From NCBI GenBank assembly GCA_013044365.1, contig JABEUP010000108.1, forward strand, positions 1 to 23,956: 23,956 nt of DNA. The letters are read 5' to 3'. This DNA comes from Acidimicrobiaceae bacterium. GTDB lineage: Bacteria > Actinomycetota > Acidimicrobiia > Acidimicrobiales > Acidimicrobiaceae. The notes beneath the pieces are model-generated. The model made no database searches and was not told the DNA's origin. It was given only the letters and a program-made list of their open reading frames with translations. This document shows, piece by piece, positions 16,257-23,956 of the stretch (the first letter of the stretch is position 1; every line of letters begins with the position of its first letter). A program made the position numbers and the translations under genes.

Positions 16257-18686
16257 CTATCGACGACCATCACGTCTGCCGCTTCTTCTCGGACCTCTGC
16301 CGTGTCCGCTATCTCGATCGACAGGACGGCCGGAAGTTGAAGGTCCGGGACCCAAATCACCATACTGGGATCTCAGCTCCTCATCGAAGTGAGCTTCGAA
16401 AGACACCACCGATGAATCCTGGGAAGACTTTATCTCCTGCGCTTCAACCCGCGTATGGCTGGACACTTCGGTTCCCGCAGCAACAGTCTGTTCGACTGGT
16501 GCTCCGGCCGGCTCTTGACGAACAGCGTCTGTGACCAACGAAAGCGAGATCTTGCCAGCTGCGTCCACGTCGTCCACCCGGACGGTAAGGTCCTGACCCA
16601 TTTCCAGGTAATCTTCCACTCTCTCGACCCTCTTGCCGCCACCCAATTTTGAAATATGGAGCAATCCGTCTCTGCCTGGAAGTATGTTTACGAAAGCACC
16701 GAACTTGGCTATCGACACTACCTTCCCGCTGTAATTGGCACCGATCTCCGCTTTTGGCGGATCCAGTATTTCAAGAATTCGTCGTCTGGCTTCCTCCACA
16801 GCGTTGGAATCCTTGGCACCGATGGTTACAGTTCCAACGCTGCCATCGTCATCAATACCAATTTCAGCTCCAGTTTCCTGCTGCATGGCGTTGATATTTT
16901 TGCCTTTCGGACCGATGATCTCGCCAATCTTGTCAAGGGGAACCTCGAAGGTGACAATTTTGGGTGCATGACCCTTGACCGCAGCGCGCGGCTCTGAAAT
17001 GACTTGGAGCATAACCTCAAGAACCTGCAGCCGCGCAACTTTGGCTTGGCGAAGGGCTTGGCCCAACACTTCTGCCGGTATGCCATCGATCTTGGTATCT
17101 AGCTGAAGTGCCGTAACGAATTCCGAGGTGCCGGCAACTTTGAAGTCCATGTCCCCGAACGCGTCCTCAGCACCGAGAATATCAGTAAGGGTCACATATT
17201 TGTTCTCCGCAAAGACTAGACCCATGGCAATTCCAGCCACTGGCGCTTTGATTGGCACGCCTGCATCCATCAATGACAATGTTGAACCGCACACCGATGC
17301 CATTGAGGTGGAGCCATTTGAACTTAGCACCTCTGACACCAGTCTCAATGTATACGGGAACTCGGTCTGCGGTGGAATGACGGGAAGCAATGCTCGCTCT
17401 GCCAGCAGACCATGTCCAATTTCTCGCCTCTTAGGTCCGCGCATGAATCCAACTTCGCCCGTAGAAAATGGAGGGAAATTGTAATGATGCATATACCGCT
17501 TAAATTCATCGGTGGATATTGAGTCCAACATTTGATTCATTTTTGGCATACCCAGGGTACAGAAAGTCAGAGCCTGTGTTTCACCCCTATTGAAGAGCCC
17601 GGTTCCGTGCGCGGTGGGTATCAAGCCGATTTCCGCAGACAATGGCCTTATGGTAACTAAATCCCGACCATCGATCCGGACCTGGTCATCGACAATACGC
17701 TTTCTTACCAATTCTTTGGTAACGGCTTTAATGGCATTTTTGATTTGAGTTTCGTTGCCTTCAAATTTATCGGCAAGCTGCCCAATTATTGAAGATGACG
17801 CCTCCTTCAGGCTTGCGTCCCTGTCTGACTTCCCAAGTACCGCATTCGCTTCGTTTAGCGCTTGAGTTCCGACCTCTTTGACCGCCTGATAGATTTCGTC
17901 AGAATAGTCGATCTGAGGCAGATACTCCATGGGTGGTTTCCCTCCATGGACCTCCACAAGCTTCCGCTGAAGCTTAATCGACTCTCTGATCCAGATCTTG
18001 GAAAGCTCAAGCCCTTCCGCTATGACCGCCTCAGTAACATATGGCGCGCCATCTTCGTAATTACCCCAGCTGGACTCGGTTCCACCCGCCTCAACCATAA
18101 TTACCGCTATGTCAGAACCGTCGGAATTCTCACGCCCGGCAACAACAAGTTCGAAACTCGAAATATCTCCGTCTTGGTAAGTGGGATGCGGAATCCACTT
18201 ACCCTCTTTACTGAAGGCTATACGAACTGCCCCAATGGGTCCCTGAAAGGGAATCCCGGAAATCATCAATGCAGCTGAAGCAGCATTGATCGACAATACG
18301 TCATGCGGGTTCACCAAATCCGCACCAAGCACGGTTCCGACAACGTGAACTTCATTACGGAAGTCGTCAGCAAAGCACGGCCTGATTGGTCGATCAATGA
18401 GGCGCGAAGTAAGTGTCGCAGCATCAGTTGCGCGTCCTTCACGCCTGAAAAATGAGCCAGGAATGCGCCCTACCGCATACATGCGCTCCTCAATGTCGAT
18501 AGTCAGAGGGAAGAAGTCAATCCCCTCTTTTACGTTCCTTGAGGCAGTGGCGGTAGCCAATACCATCGTGTCACCAAGCCGGGCAACAACTGCGCCATCG
18601 GCCTGTAAAGCAAGTTTTCCCGCTTCAAATGAAAGGGTTTTGTCCGTCTCACTTATTGGGGACGATACGACAACGGCCTCAGCCAT
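16257..18686 (-). CDS. pnp: polyribonucleotide nucleotidyltransferase (PNPase)
   Basis: PNPase is a trimeric phosphorolytic 3'-5' exoribonuclease that also adds 3' tails. The 809-residue product has a first RNase PH-like core (about 12-240), a helical linker (about 240-330) and a second RNase PH core (about 335-570) with the catalytic-region motif FGDMDFKVAGT at 510-520. A KH domain follows with IIGPKGKNI at 590-598, then an S1 domain at about 648-718 (SGKVVSIAKFGAFVNI). A 90-residue tail ends in a very basic Arg/Gly stretch, probably disordered and RNA-binding. The ATG at 18686 has AAGGAG at 4 nt spacing. A long hairpin lies 38 nt upstream and the rpsO hairpin further up, which suggests processing-based control. 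The M16 peptidase gene follows after 14 nt. Confidence 0.98.
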   Translation of the reverse strand: MAEAVVVSSPISETDKTLSFEAGKLALQADGAVVARLGDTMVLATATASRNVKEGIDFFPLTIDIEERMYAVGRIPGSFFRREGRATDAATLTSRLIDRPIRPCFADDFRNEVHVVGTVLGADLVNPHDVLSINAASAALMISGIPFQGPIGAVRIAFSKEGKWIPHPTYQDGDISSFELVVAGRENSDGSDIAVIMVEAGGTESSWGNYEDGAPYVTEAVIAEGLELSKIWIRESIKLQRKLVEVHGGKPPMEYLPQIDYSDEIYQAVKEVGTQALNEANAVLGKSDRDASLKEASSSIIGQLADKFEGNETQIKNAIKAVTKELVRKRIVDDQVRIDGRDLVTIRPLSAEIGLIPTAHGTGLFNRGETQALTFCTLGMPKMNQMLDSISTDEFKRYMHHYNFPPFSTGEVGFMRGPKRREIGHGLLAERALLPVIPPQTEFPYTLRLVSEVLSSNGSTSMASVCGSTLSLMDAGVPIKAPVAGIAMGLVFAENKYVTLTDILGAEDAFGDMDFKVAGTSEFVTALQLDTKIDGIPAEVLGQALRQAKVARLQVLEVMLQVISEPRAAVKGHAPKIVTFEVPLDKIGEIIGPKGKNINAMQQETGAEIGIDDDGSVGTVTIGAKDSNAVEEARRRILEILDPPKAEIGANYSGKVVSIAKFGAFVNILPGRDGLLHISKLGGGKRVERVEDYLEMGQDLTVRVDDVDAAGKISLSLVTDAVRQEPAGAPVEQTVAAGTEVSSHTRVEAQEIKSSQDSSVVSFEAHFDEELRSQYGDLGPGPSTSGRPVDRDSGHGRGPRRSGRRDGRR

Positions 18687-18724
18687 TTGTCTCCTTAATT
18701 TCTTTTTGGCGACCTCGGAAGTTC

Positions 18725-18764
18725 CCAGTCGCTAACTACCAATTGCTTGGGAGCTAGCGACTGG
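18725..18764 (-). promoter_or_regulatory. long hairpin in the pnp leader, candidate RNase III processing site
   Basis: On the transcript strand a 10-bp perfect stem (CCAGTCGCTA with TAGCGACTGG) continues through a G-U, a C-G and a U-A pair, one C-U mismatch, and then CCAA/TTGG closed by a GCAA (GNRA-type) tetraloop. That makes 17 pairs with one mismatch, 38 nt before the pnp ATG. No T-run follows, so it is not a terminator. Published work on E. coli pnp and the Streptomyces rpsO-pnp operon describes leader/intergenic hairpins cleaved by RNase III; this structure fits that role. Function here is inferred. Confidence 0.75.
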
Positions 18765-18880
18765 CAGCTGGGGGCCAAAGTCGCAGTCCTATTACTTACG
18801 TACCTGCCAAGCCTGCATCTTCAACATTACGGGAAACATAACAACATTTCCTGCCGTCTATTCTATCCGTTCAAAAACGG

Positions 18881-18926
18881 TCTAAAACTTTTATGGCCCA
18901 CTCCCCATTGTGGAAGTGGGCCATAA
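18881..18926 (-). terminator. rpsO terminator-like hairpin, possibly leaky
   Basis: A perfect 12-bp inverted repeat (TTATGGCCCACT and AGTGGGCCATAA) begins 17 nt after the rpsO stop. Inside it, TGG and CCA can add three pairs. It is followed on the minus strand by AAGTTTTAGA (18890-18881), a short T-run. This fits an intrinsic terminator that lowers readthrough from rpsO into pnp. The GGCCCACT core is shared with the hairpin after recA. Confidence 0.7.
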
Positions 18927-18943
18927 TCACACCAACTACAGCG

Positions 18944-19201
18944 TTACCTTCGAATCCCGAGTCTTCCGATCAACGACCGATAGCGCTCAATATCTTTGTC
19001 CCGAACATAATCCAACAACCGGCGTCGGTGACCAATAAGCTTCATGAGACCGTGACGGGTGTGATGATCACCCTTGTGCACCTTTAGGTGCTCAGTAAGG
19101 TGGGTTATTCGATTCGTAAGTAGTGCAATCTGAACCTCAGGAGATCCGGTATCGGATTCATGAAGATGGTATTCAGAGATTATTGCTTCTTTATCTTGCA
19201 T
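18944..19201 (-). CDS. rpsO: 30S ribosomal protein S15
   Basis: S15 is a primary-binding small-subunit protein that organises the central domain of 16S rRNA. The 85-residue product is slightly shorter than the usual 88-89 residues. It has the recognisable HESDTGSPEVQIALLTNRI, a four-helix pattern, HHTRHGLMKLIGHRRRLLDYV, and a basic C-terminus. The ATG start at 19201 is preceded by AAAGG. It lies 102 nt downstream of ribF and upstream of pnp, the standard rpsO-pnp arrangement. It ends in a terminator-like hairpin. Autoregulation by S15 binding to the leader is well known in several phyla and is possible here. Confidence 0.97.
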   Translation of the reverse strand: MQDKEAIISEYHLHESDTGSPEVQIALLTNRITHLTEHLKVHKGDHHTRHGLMKLIGHRRRLLDYVRDKDIERYRSLIGRLGIRR

Positions 19202-19303
19202 TCAAACCTTTGTCCTGTAGACCTATGTGAGAGTACCCAGCCGGGTCTGCTCATAACGTCCTTTTGTAATCAAGCATTGAGATACTAGTAGGATTCGACC
19301 ACA
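19202..19303 (-). promoter_or_regulatory. rpsO leader with competing short stems
   Basis: This 102-nt gap upstream of rpsO contains two mutually exclusive pairings on the transcript strand: ACCC-GGCT-GGGT (a small hairpin), or AGACC pairing with GGTCT about 20 nt further on, close to the ribosome binding site. Such alternatives fit an S15-controlled leader, but the stems are short and I cannot match a known S15 motif. A possible promoter (TTGTAG, 16 nt, TAGTAT) overlaps the ribF stop and is only a weak match. Confidence 0.3.
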
Positions 19304-20257
19304 CTACAAGCTCTGAGTGCCGCAGAAGGCGTCAACGCGGGCAATATCTTCCCTAATTTTTGCGATTAGTTCTCCACTTGTACTAAACCGCTCCTGATCT
19401 CGGATCTTCTTACCGAACAGCACCCCAATCCCTTGACCGTATAGATTGCCGTCAAACCCCAAAATAAACGCTTCAAGAAGACGGTTTCCGCCACCCGGAT
19501 AGTAGGTTGGTCGGGTTCCCAAGGAGATCGCCGCAGCAAAACGCTCCTTATTTTCCAAAACTACCCAACCCGCATAGATACCATCTGGCGGCGTAGCCAT
19601 CGAACCGGAAAACGATACGTTTGCGGTGGGAAAACCCAATTCATTTCCACCACGGCTATCGCCATGTTCCACGTGTCCCCGAAGTTCATATACGCGCCCT
19701 AAATATTCAGACGCCCGTTCCATCTCACCCGATGCGATCAGGCGGCGTATCATCGTCGACGAAAGCACCTCGCCGCTCCCTTTGCCCGGGGATTTAAGTG
19801 GCGCCCCCAGAACCTCGAATCCATGCTTACGACCCAGCTCCTCAAGCAATGCCACGTTGCCGTGGCGGTTGTGCCCAAAGTGAAAATCGCTTCCAACAAC
19901 CACCATTTTCACATTAAGCTTTCCAACAAGGAACTCCTCTACAAAGTCAGTAGCGCTCTCGTTGGCTCTGTTTTGATCAAAAGTCACGACACAGACGCAG
20001 TCGACACCAGTATCAGCTAAACAATCAATCTTCTGGCTTAGGTCGCTCAGCAAAAACGGCGCTGAACCTGGGCGCACCACAGAAGCTGGATGACGGTCAA
20101 AAGTAACCACAACCGAGCTGGCTGCTATGTTTCCGGCAATCTCAATAGTTTTAGAGATCAAATATCTGTGACCTAGATGCACTCCGTCATATGCACCAAT
20201 TGTTACAACGGTACCTTCTGGAAATTCACTGGGATTAGCGTCGGTAAAAATCTTCAT
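19304..20257 (-). CDS. ribF: bifunctional riboflavin kinase / FAD synthetase
   Basis: RibF phosphorylates riboflavin to FMN and adenylylates FMN to FAD. The 317-residue product has an N-terminal nucleotidyltransferase domain with GAYDGVHLGH at 21-30, the VVTFDRHP motif near 50-57 and SSTMIRRLI at 167-175. The C-terminal flavokinase domain has GFPTAN at 208-213 and the Thr/Asn Mg-ATP region. The ATG at 20257 lies 11 nt after the truB stop and lacks a visible Shine-Dalgarno, so it probably depends on coupling. The neighbours truB upstream and rpsO downstream are the common bacterial context. Confidence 0.95.
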   Translation of the reverse strand: MKIFTDANPSEFPEGTVVTIGAYDGVHLGHRYLISKTIEIAGNIAASSVVVTFDRHPASVVRPGSAPFLLSDLSQKIDCLADTGVDCVCVVTFDQNRANESATDFVEEFLVGKLNVKMVVVGSDFHFGHNRHGNVALLEELGRKHGFEVLGAPLKSPGKGSGEVLSSTMIRRLIASGEMERASEYLGRVYELRGHVEHGDSRGGNELGFPTANVSFSGSMATPPDGIYAGWVVLENKERFAAAISLGTRPTYYPGGGNRLLEAFILGFDGNLYGQGIGVLFGKKIRDQERFSTSGELIAKIREDIARVDAFCGTQSL

Positions 20258-20268
20258 TATGGACGAAA

Positions 20269-21165
20269 CTAGTTGATCAGGGGCAAAATTACGCTCGCAC
20301 GAAATCTGTCACCTGAATCTCGCTGATATAAACCAATTAATTGATCCCAGTTCACAAGCGGGCCATCGCCTGCATCGAACAAAAGCACACAGTCGATTCC
20401 CTCGTCTGGCAATCCGACCATGGAACCGTTTCTCGCCCTTGCCGCTTGTTCCGAGTTGAGTCCGCGAACAGTAAAATCACTCAGCGCGGAAATAGGATCC
20501 ATAATCGCGTCAGACGTCAAGTCGCCGAGAGAGTAAGCATCTTCGACGCGGAAACTGCCGGACTCCAAACGCCTCAGATTACGTAAGTGTGCGCCAATTT
20601 CCAGCGCAGCTCCCAGGTCATGGGCAATTGAGCGGATGTAAGTACCAGGGCTGCAAACCACTTCAATATGTATCACATTAGGTTCATCGGTGGTCGAATA
20701 AGCAATGGAATCAATTCTCACTTGACGTGGCTTAATCTCCACCTCAAGTGACTCACGGTGATACTGGTAAAGCCTTTTCCCGTTTAACTTCAGTGCGGAA
20801 ACAATGGGAGGCAGCTGGCTAATGTCGCCTTGGAGCCGGGAGACTGCTTCGTCCAACCTCGGCAAATCGAGACTTTCGACGGGCGACCGTGCAACAACAG
20901 TCCCGTCAGAATCATAACTGTCAGTCTCAATCCCGAAAACCACATCACCGACATACCTTTTGGTCTTTGCCTGGAAATAGTCGAGCAATCGCGTGATGTT
21001 GCCGATAGCAATCACCAACAACCCTGTCGCACCGGGATCGAGCGTGCCTGCATGGCCGATTCTCTTTTGTCCATAGATGCGCCTTAGTCGTGCTACGACA
21101 TCATGGGAGGTCATTCCTGCCGGCTTGTCAACCAAGACCAGCCCTCTGGAGGGTTTAGAAATCAA
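20269..21165 (-). CDS. truB: tRNA pseudouridine(55) synthase TruB
   Basis: TruB makes pseudouridine 55 in the T-loop of elongator tRNAs. The 298-residue product starts LVLVDKPAGMTSHDVV after a short lead, has the catalytic aspartate D43 in GHAGTLDPGATGLL, the KRYVG segment, and SPGTYIRSIAHDLG of the active site. A small C-terminal PUA-like region follows. The start is taken as TTG at 21165: the frame is the same as rbfA and is closed by the rbfA TAA 3 nt upstream, so no longer start is possible. The AAAGG next to the TTG is too close to be a good ribosome binding site, suggesting reinitiation after rbfA. Confidence 0.94.
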   Translation of the reverse strand: MISKPSRGLVLVDKPAGMTSHDVVARLRRIYGQKRIGHAGTLDPGATGLLVIAIGNITRLLDYFQAKTKRYVGDVVFGIETDSYDSDGTVVARSPVESLDLPRLDEAVSRLQGDISQLPPIVSALKLNGKRLYQYHRESLEVEIKPRQVRIDSIAYSTTDEPNVIHIEVVCSPGTYIRSIAHDLGAALEIGAHLRNLRRLESGSFRVEDAYSLGDLTSDAIMDPISALSDFTVRGLNSEQAARARNGSMVGLPDEGIDCVLLFDAGDGPLVNWDQLIGLYQRDSGDRFRASVILPLIN

Positions 21166-21168
21166 CCT

Positions 21169-21561
21169 TTAGCCACCATCGCCATCGGTTAGCTTCTCAA
21201 TGGAAATCCTCCTGAGGATCTCATCAATCGCACTACCGTGAGCTATGCTTTCATCCTGGGCAAATCTCAGCCTGGGAGTGCGCTTTATCCTTACCTGGGA
21301 TGCCACATCGCGCTGGATCTTCTTCCTGTATTCCTCCAACGCCGCGGCATTCTCGCTGTTCAAATTCGAAATCCATACTGTGGCAGCTGAAAAGTTGGGC
21401 TCCGTATCAACTGAAGTCACGGTAGTAAGTTCGAGTCGGATATCGTCATGCGAGTATTTTTCTATAACTTCCGCAATAACCTCCTGCAAAAGTTGGTTTA
21501 CCCGCGCCACGCGAGGATATTTTGGGGCATTTCGACCACTTCCACGTCGAGATACCGACAC
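21169..21561 (-). CDS. rbfA: 30S ribosome-binding factor RbfA
   Basis: RbfA is a KH-type ribosome assembly factor that acts late in 30S maturation and 16S 5'-end processing. From GTG 21561 the product is 130 residues, the family's normal size. It has PRVARVNQLLQEVIAEVIEK near the N-terminus, the VTSVDTEPNFSAATVWIS beta region, and TPRLRFAQDESIAHGSAIDEIL at the end. The frame is open to a GTG at 21642, but that would overlap infB by 47 nt and add residues without family character. GTG 21561 has an ideal AAGGAG. It begins 34 nt after the infB stop and ends 3 nt before truB. Confidence 0.93.
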   Translation of the reverse strand: MSVSRRGSGRNAPKYPRVARVNQLLQEVIAEVIEKYSHDDIRLELTTVTSVDTEPNFSAATVWISNLNSENAAALEEYRKKIQRDVASQVRIKRTPRLRFAQDESIAHGSAIDEILRRISIEKLTDGDGG

Positions 21562-21567
21562 CTCTAA

Positions 21568-21573
21568 CTCCTT
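21568..21573 (-). promoter_or_regulatory. ribosome binding site deciding the rbfA start
   Basis: AAGGAG lies 6 nt upstream of GTG 21561-21559. No comparable site precedes the longer alternative start at 21642, which lies inside infB. Confidence 0.8.
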
Positions 21574-21595
21574 CTCTAAGCGTCCCTCGGACCAG

Positions 21596-23956
21596 CTATG
21601 ACCTTGGAATCTCTTTATCTTCGAAGGTTTCGATAATGTCACCTGAACGCAAGTCTTGGAAGTCGCTCAGACCGATGCCACACTCGAAACCAGCCTGCAC
21701 GTCACGGGCATCATCCTTGAATCGCCTCAACGAAGTGACGCTTCCTTTCCAAATGATTACCCCGTCACGCAGGAACCGCACCTTAGATCCTCTGGTAATC
21801 ACACCATTACGTACATAACATCCGGCAACGGCACCAATCTTGGGAACCCTGAAGACCTCCCGAACCTCGGCATCGCCGGTGACGACCTCCTCGTATTCTG
21901 GTGTCAACATACCGACCATCGCGGATTCGATATCCTCGATGACCTTATATATAATTTCGTAGTTACGAATCTCCACATCATTGGCCTCTGCCAATTCCCT
22001 GGCACGTCGATCCGGACGTACGTTGAACCCGATGATTGTCGCGTTAGATGCGGTTGCTAGGCCTACGTCATTCTCCGTGATACCGCCAACGGCCCTGTGA
22101 ATGAACGCCAGTTTTACCTCCGGACGCTCAAGCTTACGTAAGGACTCGATAATTGCCTCCAAGGATCCCTGAACGTCTGCCTTGACAATGAGGTTGAGCG
22201 TCGCCGTTTCACCACGCTGAATCTGCTCAAACAGGTCTTCGAGCTTAGCACCGGGAGTGGCGGCTGCAAGATTTGCGTATCCGGCCATCCGAAGTCTCTG
22301 AGCCCGCGACTCACCGATCATCCTTGAAGTAGAAAGATCGTTGGTCTCTCTGAATTCGTCACCCGCCGACGGAACTTCTGAAAAACCGAGTACCTGCACC
22401 GGCATAGACGGGCCGGCCAATTTTACATTCTCACCTTTGTGATCGATGAGAGCCTTCACTCTTCCCCAGGCAGGGCCGGCAACAATCGGATCTCCCACTT
22501 TCAAGGTTCCCCGGAGGACGATTACCGTCGCGACCGGACCCCTACCAACATCCAGGTTGGCTTCGAGGACCACACCGCGGGCTCTCCCGTTGGGGATCGA
22601 CGAAAGTTCCATAATCTCAGCTAGAACCGCAAGCTGCTCGAGGAGATTCGTAATGCCAATGTTTTGCAAAGCAGAGATTTCGACCATGATAGTATCTCCG
22701 CCCCAGGCCTCTGGGACCAAACCCAGTTCGGAAAGCTGTTGCTGGACCCGGACAGGATCGGCATTCTCACGATCGATCTTGTTGATGGCAACCACAATCG
22801 GAACTTCTGCGGCTTTGGCATGGTTGATCGCCTCAACTGTCTGTGGCATGACTCCATCGTCGGCAGCCACAACCAGGACTACAATATCTGTGACCTGGGC
22901 ACCTCGGGCACGCATGGCTGTGAACGCCTCGTGACCCGGCGTGTCAATGAAAGTTACATACCTTCCATTGACTTCAGCTCGATAGGCCCCAATGTGCTGG
23001 GTAATTCCACCTGCTTCTCCGGCCACCACGTTCGCCTCACGAATACGATCCAAAAGCTTGGTCTTTCCGTGGTCCACGTGACCCATTACGGTTACTATCG
23101 GAGAACGCAACTCCAGCTCATACTGAGCGTCTTCTTCGGCATCATCGAAATACTTCGCCTGGAGTTCTGCCTCTTGCTCCTGACCGGCGTCAACAAGTTT
23201 GGTGACGGCACCAATCTCCGCCGCAAATAAATCGATCATGTCGTCCGAAAGTGACTGAGTCGCAGTGACTACCTCACCTTGGAGAAAAAGAAATCTAACT
23301 ACATCGCCTGCTGTACGATTGAGTTTCGGACCAAGCTCTTGCGCCGAACTTCCTCGTTCTATTATGACCTCGCCGATCGGAACCGGTGCATTCGAGGCCA
23401 CATACGTAGTCAGCTGGGTCGGCTCTAATTCCTCCACATTGCGACGTCTACGCTTCTTCGACTGCTTTTGAGCAGGACGCCCTCTACCTTGGACACCACG
23501 AGGAGACACTGGCGGTGGTGGTACTGCTCCACCGCCGCGTGGCGAATATCCTCCTCCGCCCTGACGAGGCGGGGCTGACGATCCAGCCGCCGTACCTGCA
23601 CCAGCAGTTCTAGTCCCACTAAAACCTCCACCGCCGCCTTGACGAGGAGGGAAACCAGAACCGGTTCTCGGAGTAAAGCCACGGTCTGACCCACCCTGAC
23701 CTGTCCTAGGCGCTTGGCCTGCGCCTTGACCGCCTCGGGGCGCTCCGGTACTGGCGGGCCGGTTAGAGCCGGCTTGACGAGGTGGGAAGTTGTTTGGACG
23801 ACCTGTAGCCTGATTGCCGCCTTGTCGTGGAATTGATTCCCTATTCTGGCCCGTACCCTGACTACGACCTTGCGGTGAACGCGTCCTGTCTCCCTCTCCT
23901 TGTCGCTGTTGTCCGGCCGACCTTGAACCTCCCGGGGGGGGCGGAATCGGACGTCC
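21596..23956 (-). CDS. infB: translation initiation factor IF-2, 5' end outside window
   Basis: IF-2 is the GTPase that brings initiator tRNA to the 30S subunit and promotes subunit joining. The frame is open from the stop at 21598-21596 to the window edge (787 codons). The first 149 visible codons (23956-23510) encode a low-complexity Gly/Arg/Pro/Gln/Thr stretch. A basic KKRRRRNVEELE segment and an IF2-N-like domain follow (PIGEVIIERGSSAQELGPKL). The G domain then has G1 GHVDHGKT, G3 DTPGHEAF, G4 NKID and the GITQHIGAY switch. Domains II and III (GRGPVATVIVLRGTLKVGD; IVKADVQGSLEAI) and the final beta-barrel are present. A GTG at 23509 is an internal codon of the extension, not the likely start. 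rbfA follows after 34 nt. Confidence 0.96.
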   Translation of the reverse strand, partial: GRPIPPPPGGSRSAGQQRQGEGDRTRSPQGRSQGTGQNRESIPRQGGNQATGRPNNFPPRQAGSNRPASTGAPRGGQGAGQAPRTGQGGSDRGFTPRTGSGFPPRQGGGGGFSGTRTAGAGTAAGSSAPPRQGGGGYSPRGGGAVPPPPVSPRGVQGRGRPAQKQSKKRRRRNVEELEPTQLTTYVASNAPVPIGEVIIERGSSAQELGPKLNRTAGDVVRFLFLQGEVVTATQSLSDDMIDLFAAEIGAVTKLVDAGQEQEAELQAKYFDDAEEDAQYELELRSPIVTVMGHVDHGKTKLLDRIREANVVAGEAGGITQHIGAYRAEVNGRYVTFIDTPGHEAFTAMRARGAQVTDIVVLVVAADDGVMPQTVEAINHAKAAEVPIVVAINKIDRENADPVRVQQQLSELGLVPEAWGGDTIMVEISALQNIGITNLLEQLAVLAEIMELSSIPNGRARGVVLEANLDVGRGPVATVIVLRGTLKVGDPIVAGPAWGRVKALIDHKGENVKLAGPSMPVQVLGFSEVPSAGDEFRETNDLSTSRMIGESRAQRLRMAGYANLAAATPGAKLEDLFEQIQRGETATLNLIVKADVQGSLEAIIESLRKLERPEVKLAFIHRAVGGITENDVGLATASNATIIGFNVRPDRRARELAEANDVEIRNYEIIYKVIEDIESAMVGMLTPEYEEVVTGDAEVREVFRVPKIGAVAGCYVRNGVITRGSKVRFLRDGVIIWKGSVTSLRRFKDDARDVQAGFECGIGLSDFQDLRSGDIIETFEDKEIPRS
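23561..23830 (-). repeat. QRP(P) repeats in the IF-2 N-terminal extension
   Basis: Within the infB frame, Gly-rich spacers are punctuated by QRPP or QRP at 23572-23561, 23650-23639, 23785-23774 and 23830-23822, the second and third followed by Phe. The DNA over these sites carries near-repeats of TTGACGAGG on the plus strand. Long Arg/Gly/Pro-rich IF-2 leaders are common in actinobacteria; this periodic QRPP form is what is seen here. Confidence 0.65.

Noticed and set aside
18765..18880. Promoter for pnp between the rpsO hairpin and the pnp leader hairpin
   Set aside because: Several TTG- and TA-containing hexamers were tried on the minus strand, but none gave a -35/-10 pair at 16-18 nt spacing.
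22664..23230. 188-codon open frame on the plus strand
   Set aside because: Antisense to the conserved G domain of infB; low-complexity and without family features.
23425..23694. 89-codon minus-strand frame overlapping the infB 5' region
   Set aside because: It is the out-of-frame reading of the Gly/Arg-rich infB extension, which is itself open through to the window edge.

Overview
The window is a block of bacterial housekeeping genes, every one transcribed from the minus strand, with short gaps and several overlapping stop/start codons. Base composition is near 50% G+C by eye, and GTG/TTG starts are common (miaB, recA, cinA, pgsA, rnj, rbfA, the M16 peptidase, truB). Gene order (infB-rbfA-truB-ribF-rpsO-pnp-M16 peptidase-dapB-dapA-rnj-ftsK, then rimO-pgsA-cinA-recA-miaB), a SOS box of the Gram-positive/actinobacterial type and an RNase J in place of RNase E all point to an actinobacterium. 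The moderate G+C and the lack of clgR and recX beside recA suggest a deep lineage such as the Acidimicrobiia. That placement is inference, not proof.

In the direction of transcription (right to left): (1) 23956-21169 holds translation factors and RNA modification: infB (its 5' end lies outside the window and encodes a Gly/Arg/Pro/Gln-rich extension), rbfA and truB. (2) 20257-16257 holds ribF, rpsO and pnp. Between rpsO and pnp lie a terminator-like hairpin and a long near-perfect hairpin with a GCAA loop, the layout expected for RNase III processing and PNPase control. (3) 16242-11537 holds an M16 zinc peptidase, the lysine/diaminopimelate genes dapB and dapA, and RNase J. (4) 11433-6752 holds the FtsK DNA translocase, a D-Ala-D-Ala carboxypeptidase-like protein and homoserine kinase. 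(5) 6748-3608 holds rimO, pgsA and cinA in a tight run. (6) recA has its own promoter (TTGCAA, 17-nt spacer, TATAAT) whose spacer and -10 element are covered by a perfect 20-bp LexA-type palindrome. miaB follows recA after a strong hairpin.

The left end is the only non-housekeeping part. It holds a multi-helix membrane protein interrupted by an in-frame TGA that is immediately followed by ATG, overlapping by ATGA with a small membrane protein that runs off the window edge.

No tRNA, rRNA, CRISPR array, insertion sequence or phage gene was seen. I found no clear new defence or metabolic system. The points most worth following are the TGA-split membrane protein, the rpsO-pnp RNA structures, a hairpin core shared by the recA and rpsO 3' ends, the repeat-bearing IF2 extension, and variant motifs in FtsK and the carboxypeptidase.
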